Source of the DNA: Mugil cephalus
Taxonomy: Eukaryota > Chordata > Actinopteri > Mugiliformes > Mugilidae
DNA: 64,000 bases
Direction of reading: 5' to 3'
NCBI RefSeq assembly: GCF_022458985.1
Contig: NC_061772.1
Location: 14,374,001 to 14,438,000, forward strand
Position 1 is the first letter of the stretch; each line of letters begins with the position of its first letter. The notes below the pieces were generated by a model. The model had not been told where the DNA came from. It did not search any database and was given only the letters and a program-made list of their open reading frames with translations. The position numbers were made by a program, and so were the translations under genes. This document shows, one piece after another, positions 35,501-49,532 of the stretch.

Positions 35501-38500
35501 ACTAAACACAAATGCAGGAGTTATACACAAACATTAAGCAATATCCTTAATCACTTAATGCCTTGTTAACTGATTGATAATCTCTTACAAAATAGAGAAA
35601 ATCACTTGTTTCTATTAACATAAATTCACCATTTGAAGTCCCCAATCTACATTTTGAACAAGAATACAAATACATGCATGCATTTGAGGGTAAGTCATAT
35701 GTGCAATTTAAATGTCGGCTGATAAAGAATTAAGCAGATATGTTTGGGGATACCATAGCAAATTAATAAATGGTAATATACAGCAGCCACAGATGTGGAT
35801 TTTGTTAGAGTAAGAAGTGCATGCAATGAGCATTCATTTTAGCCTTAAGAGAAGTGAAGTAATTACAGAAGTGGCAAACACCTATATTGTGGATGGTATG
35901 TGGTGTATCAGCTATTTAAAACACAGCTGGAGATAAATCCCCTAATGAACAAATAATGTTCAACTAGCTGCGTGCCTAAATGACAATTTTGAATGGCAAC
36001 TGGAATTTATTAGCATATCAAATTACTGGTATTTATATCAACAGAACAGTACACACACACACATATATATATAACCGTGTGTCTCTAACCGGATAATGAC
36101 TGGATGGAAAGGAGAGTTAAGAATTTGAAGTTTGGCCAAGTGGGGGAAAAAAAAAAGCGGCTGTGCCAATGGGCAACTTGAATGACAGGCAAAAGACATC
36201 AGGTGAACACAAAAATCAGGAAAAAAATAGCATAACCGTCCAGAAGCTGATAATTATTAATTTCTTACTATGATTGAATGGTTGAAATTACGAAAGTGTC
36301 TCATAATTAAGTTATTGTTTTAATCAAAGCACTCTGAACTGTAATCTGATTTTAGGTGTTTTATTTGTCCGTTTTTTCCATTCAATGCACTTGAACTCAC
36401 CATGTGCTGTGTGCGCACTGCCTCCAGAGGGTAGTCTCCCTTGGCAGTCTCTCCACTCAGCATGATGCAGTCAGCTCCATCCAGGACGGCGTTGGCGACG
36501 TCGCTGCCCTCAGCACGAGTGGGTCTAGGCTTCTTGATCATGCTCTCCAACATCTGAATGGTTCAGGAAAATTCATCTTAGAACATCTTCATCTTCAGAT
36601 TCACATAGCTACATAGTTTATCTTTGCCGTTCTCTGACCTGAGTGGCACATGTGATGGGCTTGCCAGCTCTGTTGCAGCGACCAATCATCATCTTCTGGG
36701 CTAGGAAGACCTTTTCTGTGGGGATCTCGATACCCAAGTCACCACGAGCAACCATGATGCCATCGCTAGCCTCCATGATCTCATCAAATCTGCAAGTCCG
36801 GCAAAACATAATGAATTAAATCAACTGTAAGTTCCTGTATTGCGTAAATCAGGACCAAGAGGAAGGTTTATAAAATATTGCTTTTCAGGGCCTCTTCACA
36901 GCCTTTATTTTCCTCAACTACTCCTGTTCTTAAGATAACCCAACGATAAACCAAATAAAACAAAGAACAACTGATGATGAACGATGCAGCCCCGCTAAGA
37001 AAACAGAAAGATTCAGGACACACCTGCGTACACCCTCGTGGTTCTCGAGCTTGCTGATGATCTTGATATTTTTGCCTTTCTCTCCGAGCACTTCTCTGAC
37101 AGCGTGCACATCTGCCGCTTTGCGAATGAAGGAGGCAAAGACCATGTCAACTCCCTGTTCCACACCAAACTGCAGGTCCTGGATGTCTTTATCTGACACA
37201 GCAGGCAGGTCCACAGCAGCACCAGGCAGGTTCACTCCCTTCTTACTGCCCAGGGTGCCGCCATTCTCAATCTCACACATGAGGAAATCAGAGCCTGTGG
37301 AGGCAAAAATCACATACTGAAAAAACTGCTTTGTGCTAATATATTATTAGTTCGACTTTATTTATGCGTGCCACTCACCAATCTCCTTGACCTGAAGGGA
37401 TATGAGTCCATCGTCAATGTAGATCTTGCTGCCAATTTCCACCACCTTGGTAATGTTCTTGTAGTCAAGCCAGAGGACATCATCGCTGCAGTTTTCTTGA
37501 TAAGAGTCGTCCAAAGTAAGCTTGATCAACTTTCCCTTCACCAGCTCCACCTCAGCTGTGCCACTCTGTCACATAATCAACAGAAATAAGTTTACTTTCA
37601 TTCTGCTTGAGGTTTTTTGAGCTGCTGTTTTGTTGTGTATGATCAGGTTGAAAGTGATGCCGAACTCACTCCCTTGATGAGACCAGTCCTGATTTCTGGG
37701 CCCTTGGTGTCCAAGGCAATGCCAATGGGCCTGTACTGGATGCTGCCAGGCTCGAAGCTCTCACATGCCTCACGGATGTTCTTGATGGTCTCTCGGTGGT
37801 ACTACAGAAAAATACATTTTTGACACAAAAAGCAAAATATTGAACTACATGAGCAGTCATTTCGTTCAAACATGTCACATTCAACCTGTCTTGCAAACCA
37901 CTCTTCCCCTTTTTTACAACACTGAAATGGAAGTAACATCAGCAGGAAGTGACATTAAGAGACACTGTTAGCCAGATACAAATCAGGACAAAGCAATTAG
38001 AACATAAGGTGTGTCTGACAAGCAACAGCCATAAAAATGAGTCATATCATCAGCATCACAGTGGGGTCATAGGGTTCTTTCCTCTAAACCTGAGAGACAC
38101 TCAAGACCCCCCACCCCAAAAAGACAAGTCTTTATGTCAAATCATTTTAGATTATTTTGATAATAAATCATCAATTAAATATATCTATGCAAAATGCACC
38201 CAAGACAAGACATATTCAGGATGAACATGACCATAAAGCTGTTGTGTGTAATAAACTCGGGTAGAGTGGTGATACTGTGTGTCATCATCAGTATGTGTCC
38301 TTGAGTGCAGGTTACACCTTAATCTAATGATACATGATTACCAAGTCCACGCGCTGCACTGTCTGTGAGAAGACAGTCAGCTGAGGAAAGTCGGCTAGGA
38401 AGTCGGCTGCGGACAATAGGCGATACAACTGGCCAAAGTAAATCTTAGAAGCACAACTACAAGTGTAAACAGACTTCAAACAGACCTACGTAAAACAGTT

Positions 38501-40346
38501 ATTCACGTTCAAGTCTTCAGAGGCTGACTGAAGTTCAACTTGAAAAGATTTAGAGAAACAATGTAAGGGGGTGCACTTTTGCCCTGGAAATGTTTCTGTT
38601 ACTTCCTATACTGGCTACAGTGGCCCACATTAGCCAATATACAGCGGAAAAAGCAGGAAGGAACTTACACGGTCAAGTTTTCACAATTGCCATCTTTGCC
38701 TTTTAGTGCCAGCTAATTAGCCGTTAGCTCAAGGTTTGCAGCTTTAAAGACAACTGCCTGTAGCAAATGGCCTAAGCTGTCCACCTGGGTAACCAGAGAT
38801 TTCAGTAATAACTTAAGTGGCAGGTAATCACACCGGCTGCCTTTTACACTGGCAACATGCAGAGCGACGCTTCACTCATGCCACTATGACGAAGAGAAAA
38901 CACGAAGGCCTCACCATAAGCCTGTCTAAAGTATATGGATGCCACTTAAACTGCCATCACCACCCAGCGTGCTGCAGTATTTTAATAAGAGATAGTGACA
39001 TTGTGCCGTTTTATGACCTGTGCTGCACTGCGAGGGTGATGCAAGCGACTGTTTACAGTATGCAGTGTGTTCTTCAGGGTCAATAAATTTGTAATTCATT
39101 TTCTACACCCTGTGTCAAAGTGAAAATAATTATATAAGCACGCAGCATATACAATATGCACACATATTTGGAGAAGTCACAATTTACTTGAATGTCACCA
39201 TTACTCATATATGGATAATGCTAATTAGGGCTGGATAATGTTTTGATAAATAAGTATCTCAAATGTTTTTTTTGCAGAAGCTCTGTGAAATGGGAGTCAG
39301 GTGGTTCTGCTTATCTCCACTGACTGCTTCATTGCACGACATAAGCTGATGGCTGTCAGCCAGTTCGTCTCTCTCTCTCTTGCTTCATTTTATGTGTACG
39401 CTTTGTCTTCTTTTAGTCCTACTCTGGGCTGTATTGTGCTTTAAATGCCAATGGTTTGCCTTTTTTTGTAAAACCAATGGAGGAAAAAATATCTATTAAT
39501 ACAAGTTGCACCACTTTTAGGGGAACTTTGTTATCTCGCCTCAACTTTAATCTTAAGTATGTCAGCACTGCTGTCTTTGCATTCATACTGAACAAGCCTA
39601 GTCTTGCTTCACAAGCAACACTGGCAACAATTCTTCATGTGCAGTCATTGTGAGTCGAGGTGAAGAGAATTCGATTGACGCAAAGCTCAAGATACAAACC
39701 AATACTATTCTGTGATAAAGCACAGAGTCATGTTTGACAGGAATTATCAGCGCAGTGAAAACGTGCCTTCACTATCTCAGCTGTTAGCTGGGCCTGAGCA
39801 ACACATTTACAAAGCTGAAAGACTTGTGGAAAGACCCACCTCGTGTGAGCCATGGGAGAAGTTCAAGCGAGCGATGTTCATTCCAGACTTGATCATCTCC
39901 TTCAGCATATCCACAGAACGAGAGGCTGGCCCTGCAAGTTGTCATTCAAAGGAAAGTATTGAAGAAATGGTGTAATGTTAAAGACTATTGGGTTTTTTAT
40001 TTCTTCTGCTGACAGGCTATCACAATTATCGTTCCTAACTGCAGTCCACATTTCATGTGAAATATCAGCAAAAGTCATTCACTTTTAGCAGGTTGCATTT
40101 TTATTTTCTTAAAAGTTTAATACAAATGAGAAGATGCACTGAGCTAGAGCTGGAGGAATAATTCTGATTAAAAAATACTGTTGACCAACCAATGGTGCAG
40201 ATGATGCCAGTGTTGCGTGCAGTAGTGGGCTCGGAGTCAATGTCCAGCAGGCACATGTGTTCCAGGAAAGTGTCAGCCATGGCGGCGTTGAGCTGCTGTG
40301 TCTGGATGAAGGCAGAGCCCATGTCTAATGTCTTTGGATGAGGCAT
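32537..40346 (-). CDS. pkm: Pyruvate kinase M
   Basis: Last ATP-forming step of glycolysis: phosphoenolpyruvate + ADP to pyruvate + ATP; cytosolic tetramer. Coding exons in gene order: 40190-40346, 39840-39931, 37670-37801, 37379-37565, 37024-37294, 36639-36789, 36401-36553, then 34498-34664 (M1-like) or 33934-34100 (M2-like), 32746-32927, 32537-32643. With one alternative exon the CDS is 1599 bp and encodes 532 residues; human PKM has 531. Visible motifs include [19 protein letters not shown], the catalytic [32 protein letters not shown], and the C-terminal [13 protein letters not shown] that forms part of the fructose-1,6-bisphosphate site. The start [18 protein letters not shown] aligns with the mammalian N-terminus. 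A non-coding first exon probably lies at about 45725. Confidence 0.96.
33934..34100 (-). CDS. pkm: pkm alternative exon, M2-like (exon 10 position)
   Basis: A 167-bp exon encoding [20 protein letters not shown] through LTKTGR. It keeps Lys (residue 434 here, Lys433 in human PKM2), which is required for fructose-bisphosphate activation, and the KCCASAII segment typical of M2. It has a strong donor (GAG|GTAAGA) and a pyrimidine-rich acceptor. As in mammals, it is the downstream member of the pair. Confidence 0.93.
34498..34664 (-). CDS. pkm: pkm alternative exon, M1-like (exon 9 position)
   Basis: Also 167 bp, encoding [20 protein letters not shown] through LTGSGR. AAMFHR and [10 protein letters not shown] resemble the M1 exon. 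The activator Lys is replaced by Gly (mammalian M1 has Glu). The donor (AAG|GTACGC) and acceptor (short, interrupted pyrimidine tract before CAG) look weaker than those of the M2-like exon. Using both exons or neither breaks the frame, since 167 is not a multiple of three. Confidence 0.93.
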
Positions 40347-40374
40347 GTTGATCAGTGGTGCACTTGGAGAAGAG

Positions 40375-43300
40375 CTGCATGGAAAAAAGGACACAATGAT
40401 TACAACTACTGCAACGGTGTCCAAATGCATCTTTCTCTTCACAATTTCACAACAAAAAAGCCATATGTTTTCTGCAGAAAGAGAGAGTCACCAACTCCAC
40501 AGGAAACCTTTAAGCTTTATGTTTGTCTGACCTTAGCTAAAGAATTTAACAGCTAAAAAAAAAAAAAAAAAAAGATCACAGGATCATTCAATTTAACCAT
40601 CACAATTCCATGTAAACCCTAGGTATTATTATATAGGTATAAGAGAGACATTAAACTACTGATGACTAAAAGAGAAAACACTAACAGCTAACTGTCGCTA
40701 TACTCTATGTTCAGAGCAGCATAGCTCCTTGAGCTGCTGCACCATATTGTGCATTCTGTTCCCCCACCCACAGCTTGCTGAGTCACCCATGGCAACGACA
40801 CCACTCATCTCTGGAGCCAAAACGTCCAAGTTTTCACCACCATTTCTAGTCAAAGAAGGGAAAATACCGTCTGCTGCACAACGAGAGCACAGATAAGTGC
40901 TTTGCTGAGGAACTTCCTTTTTTCCCTTTAACTCAACCACGGAAATGATTATGAGAGTGCTACGAGTGTAAACTCATTAACATCAGGCCAGGTGTAGGTG
41001 TATTTGGGCACGGTGCAGAACCGCTTGCTTATAATGATAATGATGATGAACACTGCTTCCTTTAAAGCTTTGGTTGTTGTGGTTATATAACTAAGACTGA
41101 AACAATCTGGTGGTAGAGTGACTAAGAATGGATTTTGTGATTCAACTACTGGGTGCTGAAGTGGTCACATTTATTACCATGATGTGTAGTCCTGAGCAAT
41201 GTTAGAATTACACACATTGTTTTACACTGCAATACTCCAATTGTGCGCTTGTACTCATGTGGCATTGGCACTTGTTGTTCCTAATATGTAAACATTATAT
41301 ACATAAAAATGTAAGTTTCCTAAACAAGAAATAAAAAAAAAGCTTTCCCAACAATAAAGGAGATTATTAAAATTGGAAAAAAAAAATTTACATTTAACAA
41401 AACAAAATTAGGGTGAAAGTAAACCAACACCAAATAAAGGCAATGTACAAGAGAAGTAAAACTATGTCACTGATATAAGATTCAAGGTCATTTTCCTCCA
41501 TTATTATAGCGCACATAATGACTCTTTGTCAAGACCAACTCAGTCCACAGACTAAACCACCCAGGGAAGGGATCATGTTCCCTTTATTTAAATTATACAT
41601 TGAGACGCACCTCAAGCAAGTACACTCTCACTGGCTGTTTGAATGAGCAAAAGGTGCACAAATCATTACATTATTGAGGCTATAAAGAGAAATATTTGTC
41701 CTTTTCTGCGTCCCTGCATGCAGACAAGACCTGGTCTATTACTGACCTGGAAGAGGTGAATAGAAACAAGGATGGAAACTCAGGCCACATTACACTGAAA
41801 CTATTTAATTGAGGATTTTCCACTTCAATCACCAGAAGCTAGTAAGAATGCTTCTGCTTTACACTCATGGCTTAGTCACAGGAAGCAGATGCTGGTGTGC
41901 CCGTGAGAGTTTTTAATACAGAAAGAAGATGGAGGCCTAACTACAACTGAGGACATATATTAGTAGTGATCTCCAAAAGGGGAAAATCTTTTGCATCAGA
42001 CACCAACACTATTGGTCTGATTTCCTCTTACTCAGTACCATCCTAACTACAAGGTGGGGGATTCCAGACAGAGACACTATACCAACAGGCGCTGCTCACT
42101 GATGATGTAACATTTCCATCAATGGGTCAGGCCAGTGCTGTACGTGAGCACAGTCACATCCAATGACTGCAGCTCACACAACCTCTGAGTGGGCTAAACC
42201 ACAGGAAAGAATGCAGAGGGGGGAAAGGAGAAGTCTGAGCAACTAGCAGGAGCTGTGCCATGCTGTGCATTTTAAGGAAATCTGTTGAAGAAATGAAACT
42301 GAGCTATGCTGTTAGTTTAAAAACAAAGAAAATGACAAGCTGTACTATGGATGAGTGATAATATTTGCTAAAAAAAAAAAACACTGAATATACAGAATGC
42401 CTTTCTAAACTCTTCTGATATAGATACCACAACTGCTTTATGTAACACAGAAGACAACGCAATACTGGCCGTTGCAGTTGCAAAACAAAAAGAGGATGCA
42501 CATTTTTCTCAGGAGGAATAGTGCAGACTAAGTTTCAGGCAACTTCCCTTGTAAGATAGTACATGACCGTACATGTAGTTATATTCAATCGTAGTTATGG
42601 TAATAAATCCAAAGCTTGCTTCTAATGCAAACAACTAAAGCACGTTTTATATGCTATTGCTACAGGACATGTTTTGTAGTCATCATAAATACTAAAGCAT
42701 GTCTGGCAAGTTCCACTAAACAGGCCCCACCTAATGGATTACTATGCATCATGTCTCCTTTGAATTTCATACTTTACTGAATATTTTGGCTTTATTGTAA
42801 CGAAATACAGATAAGATGAAATTTATTCTGCACATAATGACATTGTTTCTTTTTTGAAGTTCAATGAAATATCACCCCCGGTAACCATGACCTCACATAC
42901 AGACAGTATGTAAGGTCATGGTATGCTCAGATGAAGTCTTATTTTTGGAACAGAAGGAAAAAAATGGCAAAAGAAACACATCCTTGTGATACAGTTTTTG
43001 AAAACGAGGTGCAGGCTTTTCTTCACTGAGTAAGTTAACATTTCTGCCTCTCTGATCCTGCTAGTCAGCTCCTTATTGGCAGGAATGGCCCACTGACAGA
43101 TACAGATAAGAGCGTCTGACCTCAGGACAGCCAGTAGGCAGCAGCCACAGGCCAACAGCAGCCACAGTAACCCTGACATAGATGAAGGACTAACTTTAGA
43201 GCTGGCTGCTTATAATCCTCTCCAATCCCTTCCCAATGCAACACACCCATTCCTGTCATTCTAAACAATTTCCTTATAACTCTTGTCACGTACAGTATCA

Positions 43301-45724
43301 ATGAAATAAGTCTGCTTAATCATTAGCAATCTCAGCAGCTGCAGCCAGGGCGGCATGACATTTACCATCTTCTACTGGGGATGTGACATAACACTTGGCT
43401 AATCCACGCTGGCTCCAGTCACACTCACTCAAGCAAGGCACCATTTGCAGGTTACACTACATACCCCCAGTAGATCCTCCTGTACCTCCTGGGGACAACC
43501 AGGCACGTTACAACCAACGACCTCCACAGCCACCCCACTGTGCTAGCGCTTCCACTGCAGCTTTGGCCAGTGAACAAACTACTCCCTGCCGAAGCCGAAC
43601 GGACCGCCGTAGCACGCAGGCATACGTGCGACACTTCCAGGAGCTCAAGATTAAATCCATTCAATGAGGATAAAGGACATGGAGAGCGTCTTCTATGAGC
43701 GGGCAATCGCCATGATCTGATACAATGGACATACATGAGACTTCCACTGCAGCAAACCGGACCAGTGACACATCAATGTTACTACCAGCCCGGGTCATGC
43801 AACACCCCAGGCCTAAAACTAGAGACCAGGCTAATAATAACACATGGCACGGACAGTCATTCTGTGGAAACCGAATACTCAGTATGTACGATGGTACTTA
43901 CGCTATTTTTTCAGTCTGTTTGTGGTTGTAAATAAGAGTTGGCCCTGTGTGGCATTAGACCTCAAACATGAAGCAGTAGTGGGGAACATGGGAGCAGGGC
44001 CAGCTGTGAAATGCCCAATCTCTTCGGCCTTTTCTGATTTTGATAAACCTCCTCACCACAACAGAACAGAAAACAGACATTTCCAGCCACAACAGTATTT
44101 ATTTCTTAACTATCCATTAACTAACTGCAGAAGCAGGTAAATTCAGCAATTTATGACCATCAATGCAAATAGCTAAATGCCTGTCATTGCTACTTTTATT
44201 GCCCCAGCAGTTACAGCATATACTTACATGGCTTTTTATCTCACATGTAGATCCCATCTCCATGAATAAATTGCAGAACCAGGGCTTACCATGTTCAAAA
44301 ACTCTCAAGGACAATGAATTTGGTATGGAATTTTAATATTACTGGGATGCATAGGATTATTTTGAGCACTATGGCTGTAATTAAACAAACTGACCTCTTT
44401 TAATCAAAAATTAAAATTAAACTCTTAATCTATATTTACATATCAAGTGGAGTTGGTACTTTTCCGTTGAGCTCTTCACTAAAATGACCCCCCCCCCCCC
44501 ACCCCCACTTGACATTATGGCCTGTTTGTTCTCATGCAAAACCACATTTTGTCAACACAGACTTTAGCCACAAAGGACACAGCAATGACAGCGTCGCCAG
44601 AAATGTGCAAGTTGGCAAAGTCACACTATGTATATCTGCCAAATGATATAGAATTCTAAACGGGATTTTACAGAAAAAAGCTATCTTAGCTGTGGGACAG
44701 ACTGACATGGTGTCCACACACGACGAGAGTTGAAGATAGAAATAAGCAGGTAGAGAGAGACCTGAATCCATGATTATGTATCCACTGTCAATAAGGCCTT
44801 TGGGACCACTGCAGCAAGTTACCGCAGTCGACCTGCTAAGGCTGCGTTTATGGCAGGACGGCTATTTCCAAGGACATAACTGGCGTGTTTATGACCCATT
44901 TAAATTGTTCGTTTTCGAAGAAATGTTAACAGGAAATAGATACTACGAATAAAAAGGGCGGCGCAGTGATGACGAAGAGCAGCGTGATGAAAACGATGGA
45001 ATATTACTACAAAACACAGCACGCAGTTTTAGCTGCAGTTTATCTATGTCAATGGATAAAATCCGTACGTCTATTTTATTATAATACCGTTCATTTCATG
45101 CAACGGGGCAGACGATGCGGTGCAGGTCACGTTCTCATGCTGCGTCACATTTTCCTGATCTACGGAATTCACGGAGACCGACCAATGGGAGGCCGAGAAC
45201 GGCAAGCGGCCACGCCCAGAACAGGAGGCAACAGGAAGCGATTTTACAACGCGCAACACTTCATGCATCACATTGAATGTCATTTTTTACAAGATGTGCT
45301 GACCTCGTTTTAGCCACAAAAACGAGACTAGGACGTGTAAGCACTTAATATCAAAAGCTTCTGAGTGTCCCTACAAATTCCCTCAGCTGCTCCGTCCATT
45401 TAACTTCATTTATAAGTTACAACGTCGCTGAAATACAAAGAGAGCAAATCGTTAACACGTTGTCTAAGTTCTTAAGGCATGTTGGCATTTTTAATGCGTC
45501 ATATCAGTTATATATATAATTACATAATACTAGGTGGTAGAGTGGAAAACTAACCATCAGCGCCAGACTCATACATTTTAGAACTTACCAGCGTAAATGA
45601 TGTAGCTAGAATATCAAAATGACATATAGGTTTTAAAAGCAGTAATGTAGCAGCATAGTATACCACAGCCCACCAAGAAGAACTAATAAAAGAGCAGGCT
45701 GCAGCCCATGTTGAGGAAACTCAC
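40375..45724 (-). other. pkm: pkm intron 1 (5.35 kb)
   Basis: Bounded by the acceptor TTCCATGCAG next to 40374 and the donor GACAAG|GTGAGT next to 45725. It is mostly AT-rich, with a C run near 44490-44500. The block 43390-43870 is less AT-rich and unexplained. No coding exon is recognised. Confidence 0.6.
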
Positions 45725-45850
45725 CTTGTCACGATGTAAAACTGCCTGGACCGATGCAAGAATCGCAACAGTGAGAACGACTCAAGGTGATCTCTCCGAG
45801 TCCTACTCTATGGAACTACTTTCTAGGGATGCTGAGGCATATCCATCCGC
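45725..45850 (-). promoter_or_regulatory. pkm: Probable non-coding first exon and start region of pkm
   Basis: On the - strand a consensus donor GACAAG|GTGAGT ends here. It is the best donor upstream of the coding exons, which need a 5' exon because exon 2 begins 28 bp before the ATG. The outer limit is a guess. The region around 45700-46100 holds more CpG than the surrounding DNA and a CCAAT sequence at about 46041 on +. Confidence 0.45.
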
Positions 45851-48800
45851 GTGACTGGAGATGTATGAAAAGGAGGTACACTGGTTTACACAGCCGTATC
45901 GAGCACGTCAATGATTGACTAGTCAAATACGTGCTTAGAATTCAGTATAGCCATTATTCAATACCTGGAAATGATAAAAAAATAAAGACGCCGCGGAAGG
46001 ATACGAAGCTACAAGGAGGAAGTGCTTGGTAAAGTTAGAGAGCCAATCGGGGCGCCGGAATGCATCAGTAAAGACGGGACTCCAACATGTGACTCTTGAT
46101 GGCGTGTGGTAACTTCCTGAAAAAAACGCAGTGCTTTTTTAGTACTCTAATTCAGCGTCGTGCTCATTTGTGCTGGCCCTATGTGAGATGGAAATGAATA
46201 TGATCAAATGACTCATTATGCAGCGGGTCGGCTGCCGAAATGGTTGATGGGAAATATTCTTTAAGCATGCCGCAATATACATTAACCGCCCTGTAAGCTA
46301 TCACAGCATTGTTTAAATTCAGTTTACAAAAACGGGTACTAAACTGATGCTGCATTCAATACCATTAGTGGCTCACAGCCACTTAATGGATGGTGGAGGG
46401 GGACACATCAATGAAGAGGACCCTCTGGGTACCAGACCTTGCCACAGTGCAGTGTGCGAGACTATACCCCCATCTAGTGTTGAAAAATAATACGGCAGTT
46501 TTCGTGCACTGTCATGATCCTGTTTTCAAAACGCATTCTTTAAATTTATTTATATAAATATCTTAAATAGATATTCACAAATACTGTACGCTATATTTAA
46601 TGTATTTTATTTTTCCATATGACACACTTTCCACATTACACAAATGTGTACAAACTAAACTAAAAGTGGTCAAAGATCACTGTCATACAAATGGTTATTT
46701 TATCACTATGACTCATTCGATTAAATTTTCACATTCATTAGTGGTTCCACCACTCAATAAGTTAGTGGCCAGCAGTAGCACTGCTTATTTAATTTTTGTA
46801 TGTCCAGACATTACAATTAAAATCTTGTTGTTATCAGCTCTGCCAAAGAGACTAACACTCTCCTCCTCCTTTTCTTATGTTGTTCTCACCTGTTCACAGT
46901 TACGGTGTTAGCACTGCTGCTTCCACTGCCCATGCTGATGTCTCACTGACCGTCGGCTGCCACTGCCTAGATCGTCTCCAACTTCAATATTTAAGGCCAA
47001 TGGACACACCTGTCCAGGTGAGAAACAAATATGCCGTCCAGTCTTTCTCTCCCTCCACTGGCCAAGCTCCTGACTGTCAGTCAGCATTAATGGCTGATAA
47101 CCCCTGTACCACAGGGTCCGCTAAGACACTGTGGGAATATACTCAGATAAGTCTGAGAGATGATCAGACAGGACATGCTAATGCTTCTAAATGTGTTACT
47201 GCATGAGTATGACTATTGCTACCAATGAAAACAAGGTACAAATACACTAAATAAATAAAATAAACAGATGCACACAGAAATAATAAATAAGTAAATAGCA
47301 GTTAATATGTTTCATAATACAGTGTATATAATAGTATGTAATAACTAATATGGTTGCACAAGTAAAATTAAATACAATGGGAAACATGAGGAACCATAGT
47401 TGACAATTAGCTAATAGTGTTTGTTTACAAAGCAAGCATTACAGAGCACACAACAGTTATTTCATGGGGTAAAAAGGAGACAAAATTACGTCAATTCAAC
47501 ATTACTTGCTATATATATGACTAAGCATATGACCAAGGACCTGCTCATTAATCTGTCCATTCTTTAGGTCAGTTCTTAAATAGATACCTTGAGATAATGA
47601 GGGCAAAGACTGATTATCTCAAAGACCTTAGGAGCATTGTCTGTGCATGCTCACGACGACACGGTGCACTGTGGACACAGCAGGTATTATCTTTTGATAA
47701 TGTCATGTGAAGACGACAAAGAAATATAATTCTTGCTGTTTTAGCATAATTCATTTTTGAAAATTAACAGATAGTAATATACTGCATGCAGTGCAACCAT
47801 TCTTTTTAAATACATAATTAATTTTTTAAATAAATAACATATACATAATAATTTACTTAAATATCAACCAGAAGTGGCCTCCAAAAAAAAGAAAAAAAAA
47901 AAGAACATCAATGGGCACTAGTTTATGCAGCCACACACACAGGCACAATGCACACAGGCAGATACATATACAGAGCACAGCCATTTTTTCCTCTTATTTC
48001 TTAGCAGCAGTGCAGTCAGCTGCAGGTCACATGACCAGCTTGCCTTGTCTCACTGAGCATGCTCAGACCCCTCAGTGTTGTCAGGCAAAATATAAGACAG
48101 CAGTAAGAGCAGAGATCTGCAATAGATAAACACATAGACCCGCACACACCAGCTGGCTTGCTCCTAGACACACACCGCAAGCATCGAGGGACAGATGCTC
48201 TAGAATCGGAGGATCGTGGCTCTGGTTTCTCCACTACCTTATTTCGATGGGTTTATTGTCATCTGTCATTTCAGCGGAAAACAGGCACCGATAGAAAGAG
48301 AGGCAGGTGTGCCCTTTAAGGGGGGTGGGTGGGGGGCAGCTGAAGCAAGGACAGCATCCGTGTCTCCATCCCTCTCTGGAGGTAAGTGGGGAAGGGGGAG
48401 CGGAGCATGGGGGGGAGGGGAAATCCGCCTGACTGCATCTGTGTTTGTGCTAAATAGTCATCAGAAGGAGGAATGGGGATGATGGTGAATGTATATGTGT
48501 GTGTGTGTGTGGCGGGGGGGCTCAGTTTGTTGCTGAGTCCATTGGTATGTGAGACGACACAGGCTACGGGAATGGAGGGGGGTGGGTAGGGGGGTTTATA
48601 GATGCTAGCGGGGCTGAGGACATGGCAGGGCAGCAGGGACACAGAGAAAAGGACGGGAGATGAAGAAGAGGAAGAGGAGGTTTTGACGAGGGAGCGAGGC
48701 AGCGTTCAACCAGTGTTCAAACAGGGTGCAGTTTATGTCGGGAGGGATGCTTTCAGACAAGAAAACAGCCAGCTCATAACACACACACAGACAAAAGAGG

Positions 48801-49532
48801 ACACCACATGATTAGCACTGAAAACAAAGAGAAAAGGATTCTTTTAATTATAAGGGCCTATATGTAAGCTAGACGCCTTCTTGCTTGTCTGTTTTGTTAC
48901 TCCCTCTCTTGCAGCGCTAAGCTACATTGCTGTCCATTCTTTGTTTGTCCACGTCATAGAATCCCTTACTATACTGGAGACTCTTCATCATGTTGGCTTA
49001 CTGTGCACTAGAATACGTGATTTGTGATTTGTTTTGTGTTGCTGCAGCGTGAAATACGCCACTCATCTGTCTGGAGGTGGAAAAGATATAATCGTCATTG
49101 TTTACATGTCTAACACCAACGTATCTAACACCAAAGTAACGGGTGCTGCTCACAATTTGTCGTATTATTATTATTATTATTTTTTATCTGTAATTTTGGA
49201 CCATATAGATTTTGTTCCCCATAATGATGACAGTCGCAAACTGTCGCTTTAAAGACAGCCATTATTTTCTCATGTTGTCTCATGTAATCTCTTAAAATGG
49301 TCACCCAGGAAATTATGTTTCAACATGTCAGCATATTCCTTTCCTTTATTTACTTGTCATATAGTAGCAATGTGGTGCTGTTTTGGCTGTGCGTGTTTAA
49401 AAATGTACTAACGTCTCGTGGTTTAATATTTATAGATTAAGTTGTTGTGGGGTGTGTGTGTGTGTGAGAGACATCGGAGACATCCTGAGTACTGAACGTA
49501 CAGCACATATCACCCACACATTCTCTCTACAG
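45851..49532. other. Region between divergent pkm and parp6
   Basis: No protein-coding exon is recognised. A good splice donor (CTGGAG|GTAAGT, exon end 48381) after a G-rich, TATA-less stretch could end a non-coding first exon of parp6. A T/A-rich stretch fills 46500-47900. A (GT)n tract lies near 48497-48511. Confidence 0.4.

Noticed and set aside
43395-43736. Overlapping 90- and 94-codon frames in pkm intron 1
   Set aside because: Open on both strands at once with no family resemblance. Kept only as an unexplained block.
46600-47206. Open frames of 103 and 109 codons between pkm and parp6
   Set aside because: No domain, no convincing splice partners, and composition like the surrounding intergenic DNA.
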